Assembly: GCF_022605725.1 (NCBI RefSeq)
Contig: NC_065555.1
Coordinates: 29,312,774-29,376,773 of the forward strand
Length of the DNA: 64,000 nucleotides
DNA from: Anthonomus grandis grandis
Lineage: Eukaryota > Arthropoda > Insecta > Coleoptera > Curculionidae
Reading direction: 5' to 3'
Positions within the stretch are counted from its first letter, which is position 1. Each line of letters begins with the position of its first letter. This document shows positions 52,974-63,960 of this stretch, piece after piece. The notes beneath the pieces are model-generated. The model searched no databases, was not told the origin of the DNA, and saw only the letters and a program-made list of their open reading frames with translations. The position numbers and the translations under genes were made by a program.

Positions 52974-54660
52974 GTATTCAGTGGCAGAAATCATGGATGA
53001 TGTCATATTAGGATTAGATGTTATGAATGCTCAGCAGTTTAAAATGGATGTATATAACCGGATATTGACGACGAGAAATGAAGAGATTTGTATGCACCAC
53101 TTATATGAAGATAAAGTAAATACCAAAGTCGTTAAGTTATTCAAGGATGTTACTATACCAGGAAATTCAGAGGTGGTGGTTAATGCTACAACTGGAGGAA
53201 AAGAGGGAGAAACTGTTTTGATTGAGCCGATGGAAAACTGCAAACTATATGGTCAAGGAATTTTTCCAGCCAAGACGTTATCTACGCAGAAGAAATCTAC
53301 TGTTTTGGTTCGAATGGTAATTTTAAAAGGATATGATCAACACCTGAAACAAGGAGAGAACATTGGAGTATGCTCTGAAGTAGTGGCAATCATGAAAAAT
53401 GCTAATAGAAGTCGTTATTTAAACAGACCTTTTCCTGTATGTTTACAAAACCTATTTGAAGAATCTTCTGCCAATTTAACCATGGACCAGTGTAGTAAAT
53501 TGCGACGTTTTCTTAAAGAAAATCAAGATGTGTTTTCCTTGCACGATAATGACCTGGGAAGAACTGATTTGGTGCAGCATCGAATTAACACTGGAGACAA
53601 TGCTCCGATTAAACAAGCACCTCGAATAATTCCGATAGCTAAACAAGGAAAAGTTTCGTCAATGCTTCAAGAAATGAGGACACAAGGAGTGATAGAACCT
53701 TCTCAGAGTCCTTGGACATCTCCAGTTGTGCTAGTGAAGAAAAAGGATGGATCCACTAGATTTTGTGTAGACTATCGGCGACTGAATGACATTACCAAGA
53801 AAGACAGTTATCCCCTACCAAGAATTGACGACACCTTGGACACGCTATCAGGTTCACAATGGTTCTCAACACTCGATCTAAAGAGTATACTGGCAGGTAA
53901 AGATGCATCCAGAAGATAAGGAAAAGACTGCATTCTCGACTGGAACAGGACTTTGGCAGTTTACAGTAATGCCCTTTGAACCCTGCAATGCTCCAGCTAC
54001 CTTTGAGAGACTTATGGAAACAGTTTCACGTGGAATGACTTGGGAATCATGTTTAGTTTGTCTGGATGACGTCATCATACTGGGAAAAACATTTGAAGAT
54101 CACTTGAAGAATATTCAAAAGGTATTTGTTAAACTGTGAGAGGCCAACCTGAAGTCCTAAAAAATGTTGCTTATTTCAAAAAGAAGTTCGATACCTTGGC
54201 CATGTAATATCAGAAAAAGGTGTCAAGACTGATCCAGATAAAGTAGAGGTAATCGAAAATTAGCCACGATCCACTGACAAACACCAGTTAAGAAGCTTTC
54301 TGGGCTTTTGTACCTGTTACAGAAGATTTGTAAGAAATTTCGCTAATCTTGCAAAGCCTCTATATAAGCTCACGGAGGACAAAATGGTATTTAGTTGGTC
54401 AACAGACTGTGAAGAAGCATTTCAACGGTTAAAAAGAGCACTATGCACATCTCCAATTTTGACATATCCGATTCCTGGACAAACTTTTATTTTGGATACC
54501 GATGCGAGTAATGGTGGAATTGGGGCCGTTCTATCACAAAAATATGAAGATGCCGAGCAAGTGATAGCTTATTTCAGTAAAACGTTATCAAAACCAGAAA
54601 GAAACTATTGTGTCACCAGACCTCTTTTATATGGTCCAAGTGGTTCAGTGTTGTATCATT
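52974..54660 (+). mobile_element. Ty3/gypsy retrotransposon remnant (protease end, RT, RNase H)
   Basis: Frame 52981-53919: VILGLDVMNAQQFKMDV (protease C-terminal part), then NTGDNAPIKQAPRIIPI, PWTSPVVLVKKKDGSTRF, CVDYRRLNDITKKDSYPLP. A frameshift near 53885 moves to 53903-54139 with QFTVMPFEPCNAPATFERLM and the catalytic LDDVII. More shifts lead to 54384-54640 with FILDTDASNGGIGAVLSQ (RNase H). Gag, the protease active site, integrase and a 3' LTR are absent. It is in mRpL1 intron 6, same strand, and plainly inactive. Confidence 0.88.
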
Positions 54661-55379
54661 TAATCATACATAAGATTAGTTTTCTTTTTTGAATAGCTAA
54701 TTATAGAACATTTAGCAAGATTAAGTTGCATACAATTCAGATCACACCATCCAGCCAGATCCTTCTGCAAAGCCACACAGTTCTCTGTAGTTTCAATAAC
54801 TTTCAAAATCTTTAAGTCATCAGCAAATAAAAGTGATTGGCTTGCAAATATGCAATTCTTTATGTCATATACAGAACAATTAAAAATAAAAGGTGACAAA
54901 TGAGCGCCCTGGGGCACTCCAGATGCAACATATACGTTAGAAGACTTAAACTCCCAAATCTTCAATTAAGTGAAGATCCATTAAAAAAGAAGTCAATGAA
55001 CTTCCAAGCTCCCATGCTTACCCAAAAGCAATCGATGATTCACCCTGTCAAAAGCCTTGGAGATGTCCGTATATACGGCATCTACCTGACATCGGCTCTC
55101 CAAGGCCCTTAACAAGTTCTGTTCATATGCCAGCAGGTTGGTAACAGTAAAGCGACCAAGAATAAATCCATGTTGGGCTGTAGAAAAAAATATTCTTAAA
55201 AGTCAGATACATTTTCTGGTGAACAATTTGTTCAATAATTTTGCCAAAGATAGAACACTTAGAAATACTCCTATAATTCTTCACATTTGTTTTGTCTTTA
55301 CTCTTTTAATATATAGAAGTAATATATTAAGTTACCTTCCAAATATCAGGAAACACACCTATGGAGAAGGATATATTAA
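54660..55379 (-). mobile_element. Non-LTR RT, downstream part, split by piggyBac
   Basis: Minus strand: FPDIW-type fingers near 55340, GFILGRFTVTNLLAYEQNLL, VDAVYTDISKAFDRVNHRLL near 55080, ASGVPQGAHLSPFIFN, LLFADDLKIL and the start of the thumb down to about 54660, where it abuts the gypsy remnant with no tail. The upstream part is at 57660-57850. Confidence 0.8.
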
Positions 55380-57659
55380 CCCTTTCACTGCTAGCCGTAC
55401 TGGTAGGCAGCCGACATCACTCTGCTGCGCTAATATGCGTCGTCCGCATTGAGTCGATAAGATTCCAACAGCTAGCACAAAAAACTAGAGTTTGGTTTAG
55501 GGTTTTATTTGAATTTAACAATCTGGTAAAAAACAAGATATTACAAAAAAAATCACGAGAAAAAAACAGGAAAAAGTGCAAAAAATTTTTTATTGTCGCT
55601 TTAACTTGAATATATTTATGTTGCACATTCTGGCCACGAAAAAATATACTCAATTACAAAAAATTATAAAAAAACAAAAAGAACATTACCAACACTAAAA
55701 GAAAAAACTACGGGTCTCGTTGAACATGGTACCTTTCGAAGCATGGGGCTACACACAACCCTACGTCGCATTCTTCACACATGTATGTCGACTCTCTTCG
55801 TAACTTGTGTTGAGTACAAACATAGCACCTTCTCCGACCGGTCAAGGTGGAATTTTCCTTGGAAAATGCCTCGCAGTCAGGCGTCACGCAGCTGGCCTGG
55901 TTTCCCTTCGTGCTGAGTATACAATGTCTCCTTGATTTGACTCTAGCATTTGAGATACCAAATCGAGTTGGAATTTCGCCAGCGGTATCTTTTTCTTGGT
56001 GGCCTCTTGAAAAAGCACATGTGAATTAAGAAGGACCATACCCATGATATGGAAAAAAACTTTTTTGTACCACTTGGTACTTCTTCTCACTGATTCAATG
56101 GAGCTTAGTAGCATGTCCGTTTTATCTACTGCCCCCATACTCTTGTAGTCAATAATACATGATGGTTTCAGAATTCGGCGACCGGTTGCTCTATCAAGTT
56201 TTCCCGTCTCTTTCACATCCTTATCATGAACTGTACTAAGCATGAACACCTCGCGTTTGTCGCACCATTTCACAGCTATAAGGCGACTTTTAGCAGTGCG
56301 GAAGGTGAACTCGCCTTTTTTCAGTTTTTCGTGAAATTGAGGCATTTGTTTTCGATTTTTGCCCACAGTTCCACAAGCGTTAGTGCAGCGATCATACAAC
56401 CATAAAAATAGATCTCGACTGCTGTACCAGTTGTCAATAAAAAGTGTATGACCTTTATCTAAATAAGGATCGAGCAGGGTTATAACCACGTGTCCAGATT
56501 TTCCGAAATCTGATTCCATCGTTTCTGTAGTTGACCCAGTATATATAATAAAGTCTAATATGTACCCACTAACCGCATCACACAGGACAAAAAACTTGAT
56601 GCCAAAGCGGTGTCGTTTTGAGGGGATGTACTGCTTAAAAAAAAGCCTACCTTTATAAAGCATCAGACTTTCATCTATACACAATTCCTTGTATGGAATG
56701 AATGAACCTTTGAATACATGTCTCATGTGATCCACTATTTTTCAAATTTTCCGTAAGGAATCATCGTTCTTGGGTAAATGGTTATTTGAAAAATGCAGCA
56801 TACTCATGATCAGCAAGAAACGGTCCCTAGGCATTGTGTTCCCGAAAACAGGTGAAGCTTACAAAGGATCTGTTGACCAATATTCTTGTATTTGGAGTTT
56901 CTTCACCCGCGCCATAAGAAAATTCAGAGTGAAAAATCGGTGCATTTCTTGAGAACTAGTGTTTTTCCATTGATTCAGCCTGGAGTGTGGTCGAATACCT
57001 TCCTTATTTTCTAGAACATATTCATAAAATTTATTAGTCTCATTCACTATAAAAGCAGTTATCTCCTCCAAAAAAAAAACTTCAAAGCAGTCATATTCTG
57101 AACAGTTCTCAAATAGATCTGTACATTATGACCAGAATTTCTAGTATTAAAAGGGAATACATGGGGCTGAATGTTCGCATTTTCCCATATTATTTTAGCA
57201 TGTAAATCGACAGTTTAATTATCTTGGGGCTCCTCTGTCTCACTTTCATCGTTATCGATGTCGGAAGCATTTGCTGTCAATTCATGAAGCACCGCTGGCA
57301 CAACTTCGTCGTCTTCAGAATAGCTTTGTGTTAGGATTTCTTCCAGTTCTGCAGTTGTATAATAAGACCCCTTCCTTGGGAAGGGAAGAGACATTTTCGT
57401 TACTATTCAACAGCTAAAAACAGATAAATTCTAAAAACACTACTTCACTTACACGTTGCAGAAATCTAACTGAGAACGCAGAGCAGAGACGTTTGCCATG
57501 CTTCTCACACTGAATACTGGTGGGGCAGTTATTATAATATCTAGACGCGAATAAGCGATCACCGCAGCGAGGCGAAAACAGCTTGCGCATAAAGGCGACA
57601 CCCGCACGCTTCGAACAAAATAAATAAGACGCATATATGCGGCATCCGCAGCGAAAGGG
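55380..57659 (-). mobile_element. piggyBac-type transposon (2280 bp)
   Basis: Flanked by TTAA on both sides (55376-55379 and 57660-57663). Ends CCCTTTCACTGC (left) and CCCTTTCGCTGCGG (right, reversed). Encodes a complete-length but damaged piggyBac transposase on the minus strand. Inserted into a minus-strand RT whose reading continues on either side of a single TTAA. Lies in mRpL1 intron 6. Confidence 0.93.
55708..57394 (-). pseudogene. piggyBac transposase, damaged
   Basis: ATG at 57394 (MSLPFPRKGSYYTTAELEEI), acidic region, stop at 57215-57217. Then ITAFIVNETNKFYEYV, QEMHRFFTLNFLMARV (57071-56859), PRDRFLLIMSMLHF, and the open core 56735-55884 with the three Asp motifs in CIDESLM, FIDNWYSS and MGAVDKTDM. 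After a frameshift near 55885 the C-terminal Cys-rich finger follows (CYVCTQH, YMCEECDVGLCVAPCF), ending at 55708. All three catalytic Asp are kept. Such transposases excise and integrate at TTAA without footprints. Confidence 0.88.
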
Positions 57660-57850
57660 TTAAATATTTTAGATAGCAAACTAAATAGGATACATTGGGT
57701 TGGGTTGGGTTAGGTTTGGACATACAATTCTTAATAACATAAGGTGGAATGCCATATAGTCCATCCCTCAAGTTATTATTCATTTGCGATATTGCATTAA
57801 ACACATCTATAACGCATATTCATTTTCATCAGTTCGAAATTAAAATGGAA
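57660..57850 (-). mobile_element. Non-LTR RT, upstream part, split by piggyBac
   Basis: Minus-strand frame with FNAISQMNNNLRDGLYGIPP and YVIKNCMSKPN, the RT fingers region before FPDIW. It continues at 55379 downwards. A GGGTTGGGTTAGG-type patch lies at about 57698-57714. Confidence 0.72.
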
Positions 57851-57899
57851 CGCATATTCACTTAATACATTTTCATGGGGTTCGGTTGGGTTTTTTAGT

Positions 57900-58110
57900 A
57901 GTACTCCTCAAATGAATAGGAGGCATTCATTAAAAGGTAGTTGTAAATGTAATAGGTCAAGAGCCTTAATACCTGTTGGAATACAATTATAAAACTTTGC
58001 GGCTAAATACCTGGTTCCGTTTCTGGACCTTTCAAGTCGGTTAAAATCTGGCACAAGATCTCTACAATTACTAGTTAAATAGTAAGTGTTCATGAGTTTT
58101 ATAGAGATTT
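57900..58110 (-). mobile_element. Non-LTR RT C-terminal scrap
   Basis: Minus-strand frame 58093-57908: MNTYYLTSNCRDLVPDFNRL, GTRYLAAKFYNCIPTGIKAL and LHLQLPFNECLL. Typical tail of a jockey/R1-like RT. Confidence 0.6.
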
Positions 58111-58558
58111 AAGTTTTAATGGACATGCAGCAAGCAGTGTAGAATGTAAACAGAAGGTAGTGTGAATATTTTAAGCCTCTTAAATGATTTCCTGCAATCT
58201 TGACGATATCCCAGTCCAGTCAGGGTACGAATGCATTTTCTCTCCTGCCCAAACACCTTGTCTATATGCAAATGATACCCTTATTAGATTTGTGTATAAA
58301 ATTTTTACACATTTTTTGACAATAGTGCAGATGTTTTGTCAAATTTTCAAACACAGCCCTAGATTTTTTTTTACGAATTTTAAGAGCCTCCTAGGTTTTT
58401 AAATAACGATCTATCACGCCTCTTAAAAAAATATTTTAAGGGATTTTCACGTAAGAACTCACGTGTTAGAGAGAGAGACGAATAATATATCTTTATCTTT
58501 AGACAATATTCCTCGATTTTAGTTATACCACATATAATTAATTTACCATAAATTTTAG
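58111..58558. other. End of mRpL1 intron 6, nothing recognised
   Basis: AT-rich sequence before exon 7. No coding similarity seen. Confidence 0.5.
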
Positions 58559-58656
58559 CTAGACATGGATGAAAAACATCTGGAAGAGAACTTTGCGGCG
58601 TTAATAAACGACGTAAATACTCAAAAACCAAAGAGAGCCGGAGGTTTTATTAATCG
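58559..58656 (+). CDS. mRpL1: mRpL1 coding exon 7
   Basis: Acceptor AATTTTAG, then LDMDEKHLEENFAALINDVN and TQKPKRAGGFIN plus two bases of an Arg codon, donor CG/GTAAGC. Typical for the end of L1 domain I (helix with LEENF-x-x-L and KP-x-R-x-G-x-F). An alternative acceptor CTAG four bases later breaks the phase. Confidence 0.93.
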
Positions 58657-58770
58657 GTAAGCGCATACAAATTAAGACTTGATTTACTTATAACATTATA
58701 TAACCAAAATACGTCCTGCATTAGGCCTTCTTATATTTTTTTTTAAATAAATTTTTCAATTTCCTATCAG

Positions 58771-58933
58771 GTGCATATTATGGAGTCCACCATCAAGGGA
58801 AACACTTAAAATCGACCACGAACAATATCTTACAGCAACATCAGAGCCTAAAAAGGAAGAGAAAAATCAAGAGGATGCGCAAAAAGAAGATGATGAAGAA
58901 GAGGAGGTAAAAGAAGGAGTGGTGACTTTATAA
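58771..58933 (+). CDS. mRpL1: mRpL1 coding exon 8 (stop)
   Basis: Acceptor CTATCAG, completes the Arg codon, CILWSPPSRETLKIDHEQYL, then an acidic tail of alternating Lys/Glu (EEKNQEDAQKEDDEEEEVKE) ending VVTL and TAA at 58931-58933. The acidic extension beyond the L1 fold is poorly conserved in general. Confidence 0.93.
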
Positions 58934-58949
58934 AAATACCTTATAATAT

Positions 58950-58955
58950 AATAAA
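58950..58955 (+). promoter_or_regulatory. Probable mRpL1 polyadenylation signal
   Basis: AATAAA 17 bases after the stop codon, the first such hexamer downstream; a T-rich run follows at about 58976-58988. Confidence 0.6.
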
Positions 58956-58989
58956 CAATTTGTTAGGATTATTTCATTTTTTTTTTAAA

Positions 58990-59640
58990 TTACAGTGTCC
59001 CATAACCGTATTCAAAATTATTGGATAGACGTAAATAAAAAACAGACAGTTCTTTAAATTTTATTGACTTCTAATTAGGTTAAAATTTTTAATAACTAAA
59101 TTTAGGAAACAGAAGTAAGGTAAGTTATAGAAAATAGAAAAAGTTATGCTACTCTCCGTGGAGTATCTGTAGTTTTTGTTGTGTATAAGGTTGTCAGCTT
59201 TGGTCTTTAATATTGCGCATTAATTGTGTTTTCAGCTATAGAGGCAATTATGATAATTTTCTTTTCAATGCGCTTAATCTTCTTTCTTAAACGCCCCACA
59301 CACGCTATGATTTGCTGTACAGCAGGCAATACGATTTGGTTTTAAACGACTGTTTGAAAGACGGTTGATACGTTTGTGGCGTCGTTGAACTGCCGATTGT
59401 ACAAGCGATCGCGTTTCACTTTTTCTGCAATATATGTATGTGATTTGATTTGAATATTATATGTGTTAATATATAGCTGAAAATTTCCTCTTTTGAAAAT
59501 ATATTTAAACTTGACGACAGAGAATCGGTGAATATGTTTGTATACAAAACACCCCCCTTGCCCCTGAGAAGATGTTTAACTCAAACAAGTTGTTGTTTAC
59601 TAATTCTAATCTTTCAATGTTCTAAGCGATATACAGTGTA
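58990..59640. other. Intergenic, nothing recognised
   Basis: No supported gene or repeat. A less AT-rich patch at about 59290-59420 contains no open frame of note. Confidence 0.45.
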
Positions 59641-60770
59641 ATCACGCGAGAACAACTCGCTGTCGTAGACCGCATCCTGTAGCCAAGTTTTAGATACTGC
59701 AACCATATCTTACTCGTCCTCATACAGATACATACAGATTTATAAAAAGCATGAGTGACTATTAAGAATGACTATTAAGAATTCGAACATTCTAAGGCAA
59801 TACATCACTGAGGCTATACAAAGAGCTTCCTATTAGACAATTTACTCAGTTTAAATGCTACCCACGACCAGATATAATTTTTGGAGCGCCGTTGCTATAA
59901 ACACATCTCAGGTTCTCTTTGCCAGCTTTAAGTCGGTCATGCAACTGCTTTGTGAGATTCCTATGCAGTTGTAATTGATTTGGAGTCTTATCATTTGTGA
60001 GGGAGAGGTGCTTTGGAGAGGGTACATTTTTGATCTTCTTGGAACATTTTATCAAGGTGGAAGCAACATCAGCAGAAGTGCATATCATCTTAAACGGTCT
60101 ACACTTATTACCAACTTTTTTGCTAAGCCTAAAAACAATAAAACTCCCGTCATCAAGAGGTTTGTTCGGGACAGCAACTACAGACCACATCGTTGATATT
60201 CTCTAAAGATTCTAAGCAGTTAAAAATCATAAAATTCTTTTTCCTGATTTCTGTTTCATGGTACTCCTGAGATAGTTCTTCAATGTGTCCAATAGCAGTA
60301 GGAGAACTGCTGTGTTGACAGACTTGCTTGACTTAAATGTGTTCAAGCTGAGCCGAGACTTAGTTAGGAGAGCATTATGACTCTTAAGGAGATTATTTTC
60401 ATCTTCCACTTCACTAAGCAGTTTTTTTAAATATGTTATCTCAGGTAATATGTCTATATATAGATATGTTACTTATAAGTGCTGGAAGAGATGCATTAAT
60501 ATTTTGGTTGCTGGGCAATGCCTAAGACTCTATATTAGTTAGGTTCTTCTTCTTGCAGCTTGGACACTACAGAATACATGTGCGATTCTGCAATAACAGG
60601 ACACGCGACTCTGTAGTAGTTTGGATTTCACAGCATATGCTACAAATCAGTCAAGAGATATCCAAACGGCTGTTTTCTATCTTCTTTGGAAACACACTTA
60701 GATTCACATACACAGCAAGTCATAAGATCAGATTGACTCATGATATTGCCCCAATAAAATTGTAAATGAA
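59640..60770 (-). mobile_element. Non-LTR element fragment: ORF1 and endonuclease start
   Basis: Minus strand: zinc-finger start near 60740 (LMTCCVCESKCVSKEDRKQP), degenerate middle, FP-like C-terminal fold at 60190-59858 (DGSFIVFRLSKKVGNK, LTNDKTPNQLQLHRNLTKQL, ENLRCVYSNGAPKII), and an endonuclease scrap (VAVSKTWLQDAVYDSELF, YTVYR) near 59640-59710. Same layout as 40376-41170. RT is missing, so this copy is cut at its 3' side. Confidence 0.7.
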
Positions 60771-60857
60771 TACAGACTAAATAAAGTTTAAGACGGCTGT
60801 AGAGAGATAATGCTAAAAATTATCTGATTTGACACCAAAATCTTTTCGGGATCATTA

Positions 60858-61530
60858 TAATAATAAGCTTTATTTCCAACAGGTTACAAATACCCAGTTA
60901 CAGGAAAATCAATTAGATATATAAATGTACAAGTACGAATGTATGAACTGTATCAGATCCATGCAACTAAACTATAAAAGAATTGCTATTTAATAAAAAA
61001 AGTAGTGAGTTTGAGAAAATAAATAATAAAAAATCAACACTAAATTAGGATAAGGATCAATAATTAATCTAAATCAAAAGAGCAGAAAAAAAAGAGTAAA
61101 TAAATGTATTCAAACTAAGAACTAAATAACCTAGCCTCCCCCACCGACCATACGCAGGTGATTCAAAATAAGTGCCAGATTGTCATGGTGAATATCACAA
61201 GAATCAGCAATAGTGTTAAAGTAGTAACACATAAAGTGAATAGGAATGTTGGACCTGGCTGTGTCTACGTTAAAAGCTGAATACTGTCTAGATCCTGGGC
61301 GTGGTACATGAAAGCAAATCCTTTGCAAAAGGGATGGGCAGTCAATTTTATGGTTAAGTAAATTAAATAAGAATTTCACCGAATGCATTTCTCTCCGCAA
61401 GTGACCGTTCAGTATCTCTAGAGAGCAGCAGGTTATGGTCAAAATCTCTTGGAGGATAGACTCCATCATCCTTAAATACCAAACATTTAAGGAATCGCCG
61501 TTGGACTGTTTCCAATAGGTGAATGTGCTG
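60858..61530 (-). mobile_element. Non-LTR RT C-terminal fragment with AATAAAGC end
   Basis: Minus-strand frame: HIHLLETVQRRFLKCLVF, then (61469-61131) LNGHLRREMHSVKFLFNLLN, HKIDCPSLLQRICFHVPRPG, ending at 61131. The 3' end near 60858-60875 is AATAAAGC followed by TTA triplets. Its upstream side is cut by the (TAAA)n tail of the next element. Confidence 0.75.
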
Positions 61531-61536
61531 GTTGTA

Positions 61537-62990
61537 AATTTATTTATTTATTTATTTAACGATATCCACCAATTTTACAAAAATTAAATAACACAAAAGA
61601 TACTAATATTAATACAACTTAAGGTAGATAATAGTAAGACATAAATCAATCAAAGTTACAAATTAATTTACAACAAAGAAACCTGTTAAAGTAACGAGTC
61701 ACTAATTAATTTAAGAGAACTCCTAAAAGAAACGTGCAAGTCAAGACTATACCTATCGAAAGAACGGTGCATTCTAGTTACAGGATTATGCTGTCCATAA
61801 GAACTACTATCAAAATCTACATAGAAGATTTTTTTCAGTCTAGTCAATTTTTGCGCCCGAAAATTCAGCCCATTTAAAAGATAATCACAATCAGTCATGC
61901 CAGATATTAATTTAAAAATAAAACACAAGTCTGAATTATTACGCCTTAACTCAAGTGGGTCCAAAGAGAGAACTGACATGACCGACTTGTAATCAGTATG
62001 ACCATTAGCTAATGGAACCAAGTTTAAAAGAACAATTTCTTAAGAATTTATTTTGGACTTTCTTAATATTTTCAATATGCGATTTATAAAATGGAGACCA
62101 TACGGAATTAGCATACTCCAAACCAGAACGGACTAACGAACAGTACAGAACTTTATAGACAGAGCATGCGAAGTCTTGACTGCATCTAGTTATAACTCCT
62201 AGATTTCTATACGCTTTATGAACTAACTTTTCAGCATAAGACAAAAATGTCAATTTAAAAATCGAACATTACTCCGAGATCCCTAACTTCCGTTACCCTT
62301 TTTAAAATAGTGGAACCTATACTATAATCAAATAATGTAAAATTGCGAATTCTTTCAAAAGTTATTGAATAACACTTCGGAACATTTAAATCTAAACCAT
62401 TAAGGTTGCACCATTCATAGTGATTATGCAAATCATCCTGTAACATTGAACATTAGAATCAATAGACAAAAACAGTTTTAAATCATTAGCGAATAATAAA
62501 AATTCACAATTTCTTACAAATAATCCTATATCATTAACAAAGATTGTAAAAAGCAACGAACCCACATGTGACTACTTAGGAACGCCAGATGGCACAGAGA
62601 AGCTGCTAGATAAGAAGTTATTAAGCCGTATACGTTGCGATGTACCCAGTAGATAGTCCCTTAGCCAACAAATAACATTTCATACAAAACCCAAAGCTTG
62701 GAGCTTTGCTAGTAGAAACACATGATTAACTTTATCGAACGCCTTCGAAAAATCCGTATAAACAGCATCAACTTGTGAACCCTTACCAAAAGCATTAAAC
62801 AGATAATTTTCATAACATATTAAGTTAGTAACAGTGGAACGACCTTTTTAAAACCCATGTTGACTGTTAATAATAAGGCTTTTACATTGCCATGATAATT
62901 GCTTGGTTACAAGTGCATCCAAAAGTTTAATTAAATAAGCTTTGTACAAATTTTCAAAATTCTACGTCAAGGCGTTTTTGAGTTATAGAT
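61537..62990 (-). mobile_element. Degenerate non-LTR retrotransposon with (TAAA)n tail
   Basis: Minus strand: palm remnants near 62700-62760 (SKAFDKVNH-like), FVNDIGLFVRNCEFLLFA-like catalytic region with N for the first D of FADD (62470-62520), then 62446-61686 with HYEWCNLNGLDLNVPKCYSI, VTEVRDLGVMFD, YCSLVRSGLEYANSVWSPF and NNSDLCFIFKLISG. The tail is ATTT repeats on the plus strand at 61537-61558. Same family type as 1-1016. Frameshifts near 62255 and 62015. Confidence 0.8.
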
Positions 62991-63350
62991 ATTTTGAGAA
63001 TTAAAAAAAATATATTAAAGTTTTTTTTTTAATAAACGCCCATGTAGGTGGCCAATAAAATTAATCAGAGAACTTTTGAGAATTAAAAAAAGGAGATTTT
63101 TTTTTAAATTTTAAAAGACAATAGAATTATGGATATTTTGAAAATTAAAAAAAAATATTAATTTTTTTTTTATTTTTTAAAAAACACTGAAATATGTGTA
63201 TAATGAAATTTAGTTTAGATCGTAGTAGTCGCTGATCGTTTATAATTTTGATAAAGTTAGGATAGTTGTCGCTGTGTTTGTTTCTTTTTTGTTATTATAG
63301 GATAGTTGGCGTTGGGTTTGTTTTTTTTTCTACCTATATAATCGAATACT
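62991..63350. repeat. Low-complexity and short tandem repeats
   Basis: Three loose repeats of TTTTGAGAATTAAAAAAA followed by T-runs (about 62993-63180), and a two-copy repeat of about 47 bp beginning AGGATAGTTG at 63249 and 63299. Confidence 0.6.
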
Positions 63351-63560
63351 GTTTTTAAGTTTTTGTTGTTTTTAATAAGTTTTAGGTTATAGAGAATTTC
63401 CGAAATAGGTTGCTTTTGTTTCGTTTTCTATTTCGGATTTTATTGTTTTGTCTGATTAAAGGGTGTTTAGAAAATTTAGAGTGGTATATAGAATCGTTAA
63501 AAAAAGTTAAGAACTTTTTTCCTTATTCTCATTTTTCAATTTGTTAATTTGGGAAATAAA

Positions 63561-63960
63561 TATGGAAAGGGAAGTTATTCCTATTTTAGGAGATGGAAAT
63601 TGTTTCGATCGATTTCTTATTGTTTGTATAATAACGATGGACATCATAGGAAAATACGATTAATGGTTGTGGAAAAGGTAAGGAGATTTATCTTAAAGGA
63701 AAGGAGATTTATCTTACACACTGCCGATCAGAAACGCAGTAGATTACGAAAACTTGCTATCGTTGAATGGTGAATATGCGGGCCATGTTGAATTACACTG
63801 CATTGGGCAGTTGTTTCCTAACTATTTATTTAGGGTATATAGGGATGAAAATAATGAAAGTCAAGAGTATGGCACAGGAAATATTATTTGCAATTTGCTT
63901 TTTTCTGGCAATCTTGATAGGGTCATTATAGTGTTTTACGTTTTCGCCCCACAAATTTTG
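63561..63960 (+). pseudogene. OTU-family cysteine protease-like sequence, frameshifted
   Basis: MEREVIPILGDGNCF carries the OTU nucleophile motif D-G-N-C near 63588-63605. A +1 shift leads to FRSISYCLYNNDGHHRKIRL and VVEKVRRFILKE, typical of the following helix. After a short tandem duplication (GGAGATTTATCTTA twice), GHVELHCIGQLFPNYLFRVY and a GHY motif (catalytic His) follow near 63920, in yet another frame. Known OTU domains cleave ubiquitin chains and are also found inside insect TEs. Whether this was a gene or TE cargo cannot be told at the window edge. Confidence 0.72.

Larger units (their letters stand above)
34402..58933 (+). other. mRpL1: mRpL1 gene, complete (mitochondrial ribosomal protein L1, uL1m)
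   Basis: Eight coding exons (34402-34420, 34543-34732, 41837-42056, 51014-51190, 51501-51568, 51629-51785, 58559-58656, 58771-58933) total 1092 bases, 363 residues. All introns are GT-AG and all phases agree. Introns are 122, 7104, 8957, 310, 60, 6773 and 114 bp; the three long ones are filled with TEs. uL1m binds 16S rRNA at the mobile L1 stalk of the mitochondrial large subunit. No stop or frameshift in any exon, so the gene appears functional. Confidence 0.93.

Noticed and set aside
57698..57720. GGGTTGGGTTAGG patch resembling telomeric repeat (TTAGG)n
   Set aside because: Only a few irregular units inside an RT reading frame; not an interstitial telomere array.
34402..58933. mRpL1 as a processed pseudogene or TE-captured copy
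   Set aside because: It has eight exons with correct GT-AG introns, intact phases and no stop, and its own poly(A) signal.
59858..60190. Candidate small host gene with a novel fold
   Set aside because: Motif order matches the FP-like C-terminus of retrotransposon ORF1, and endonuclease remnants follow directly.
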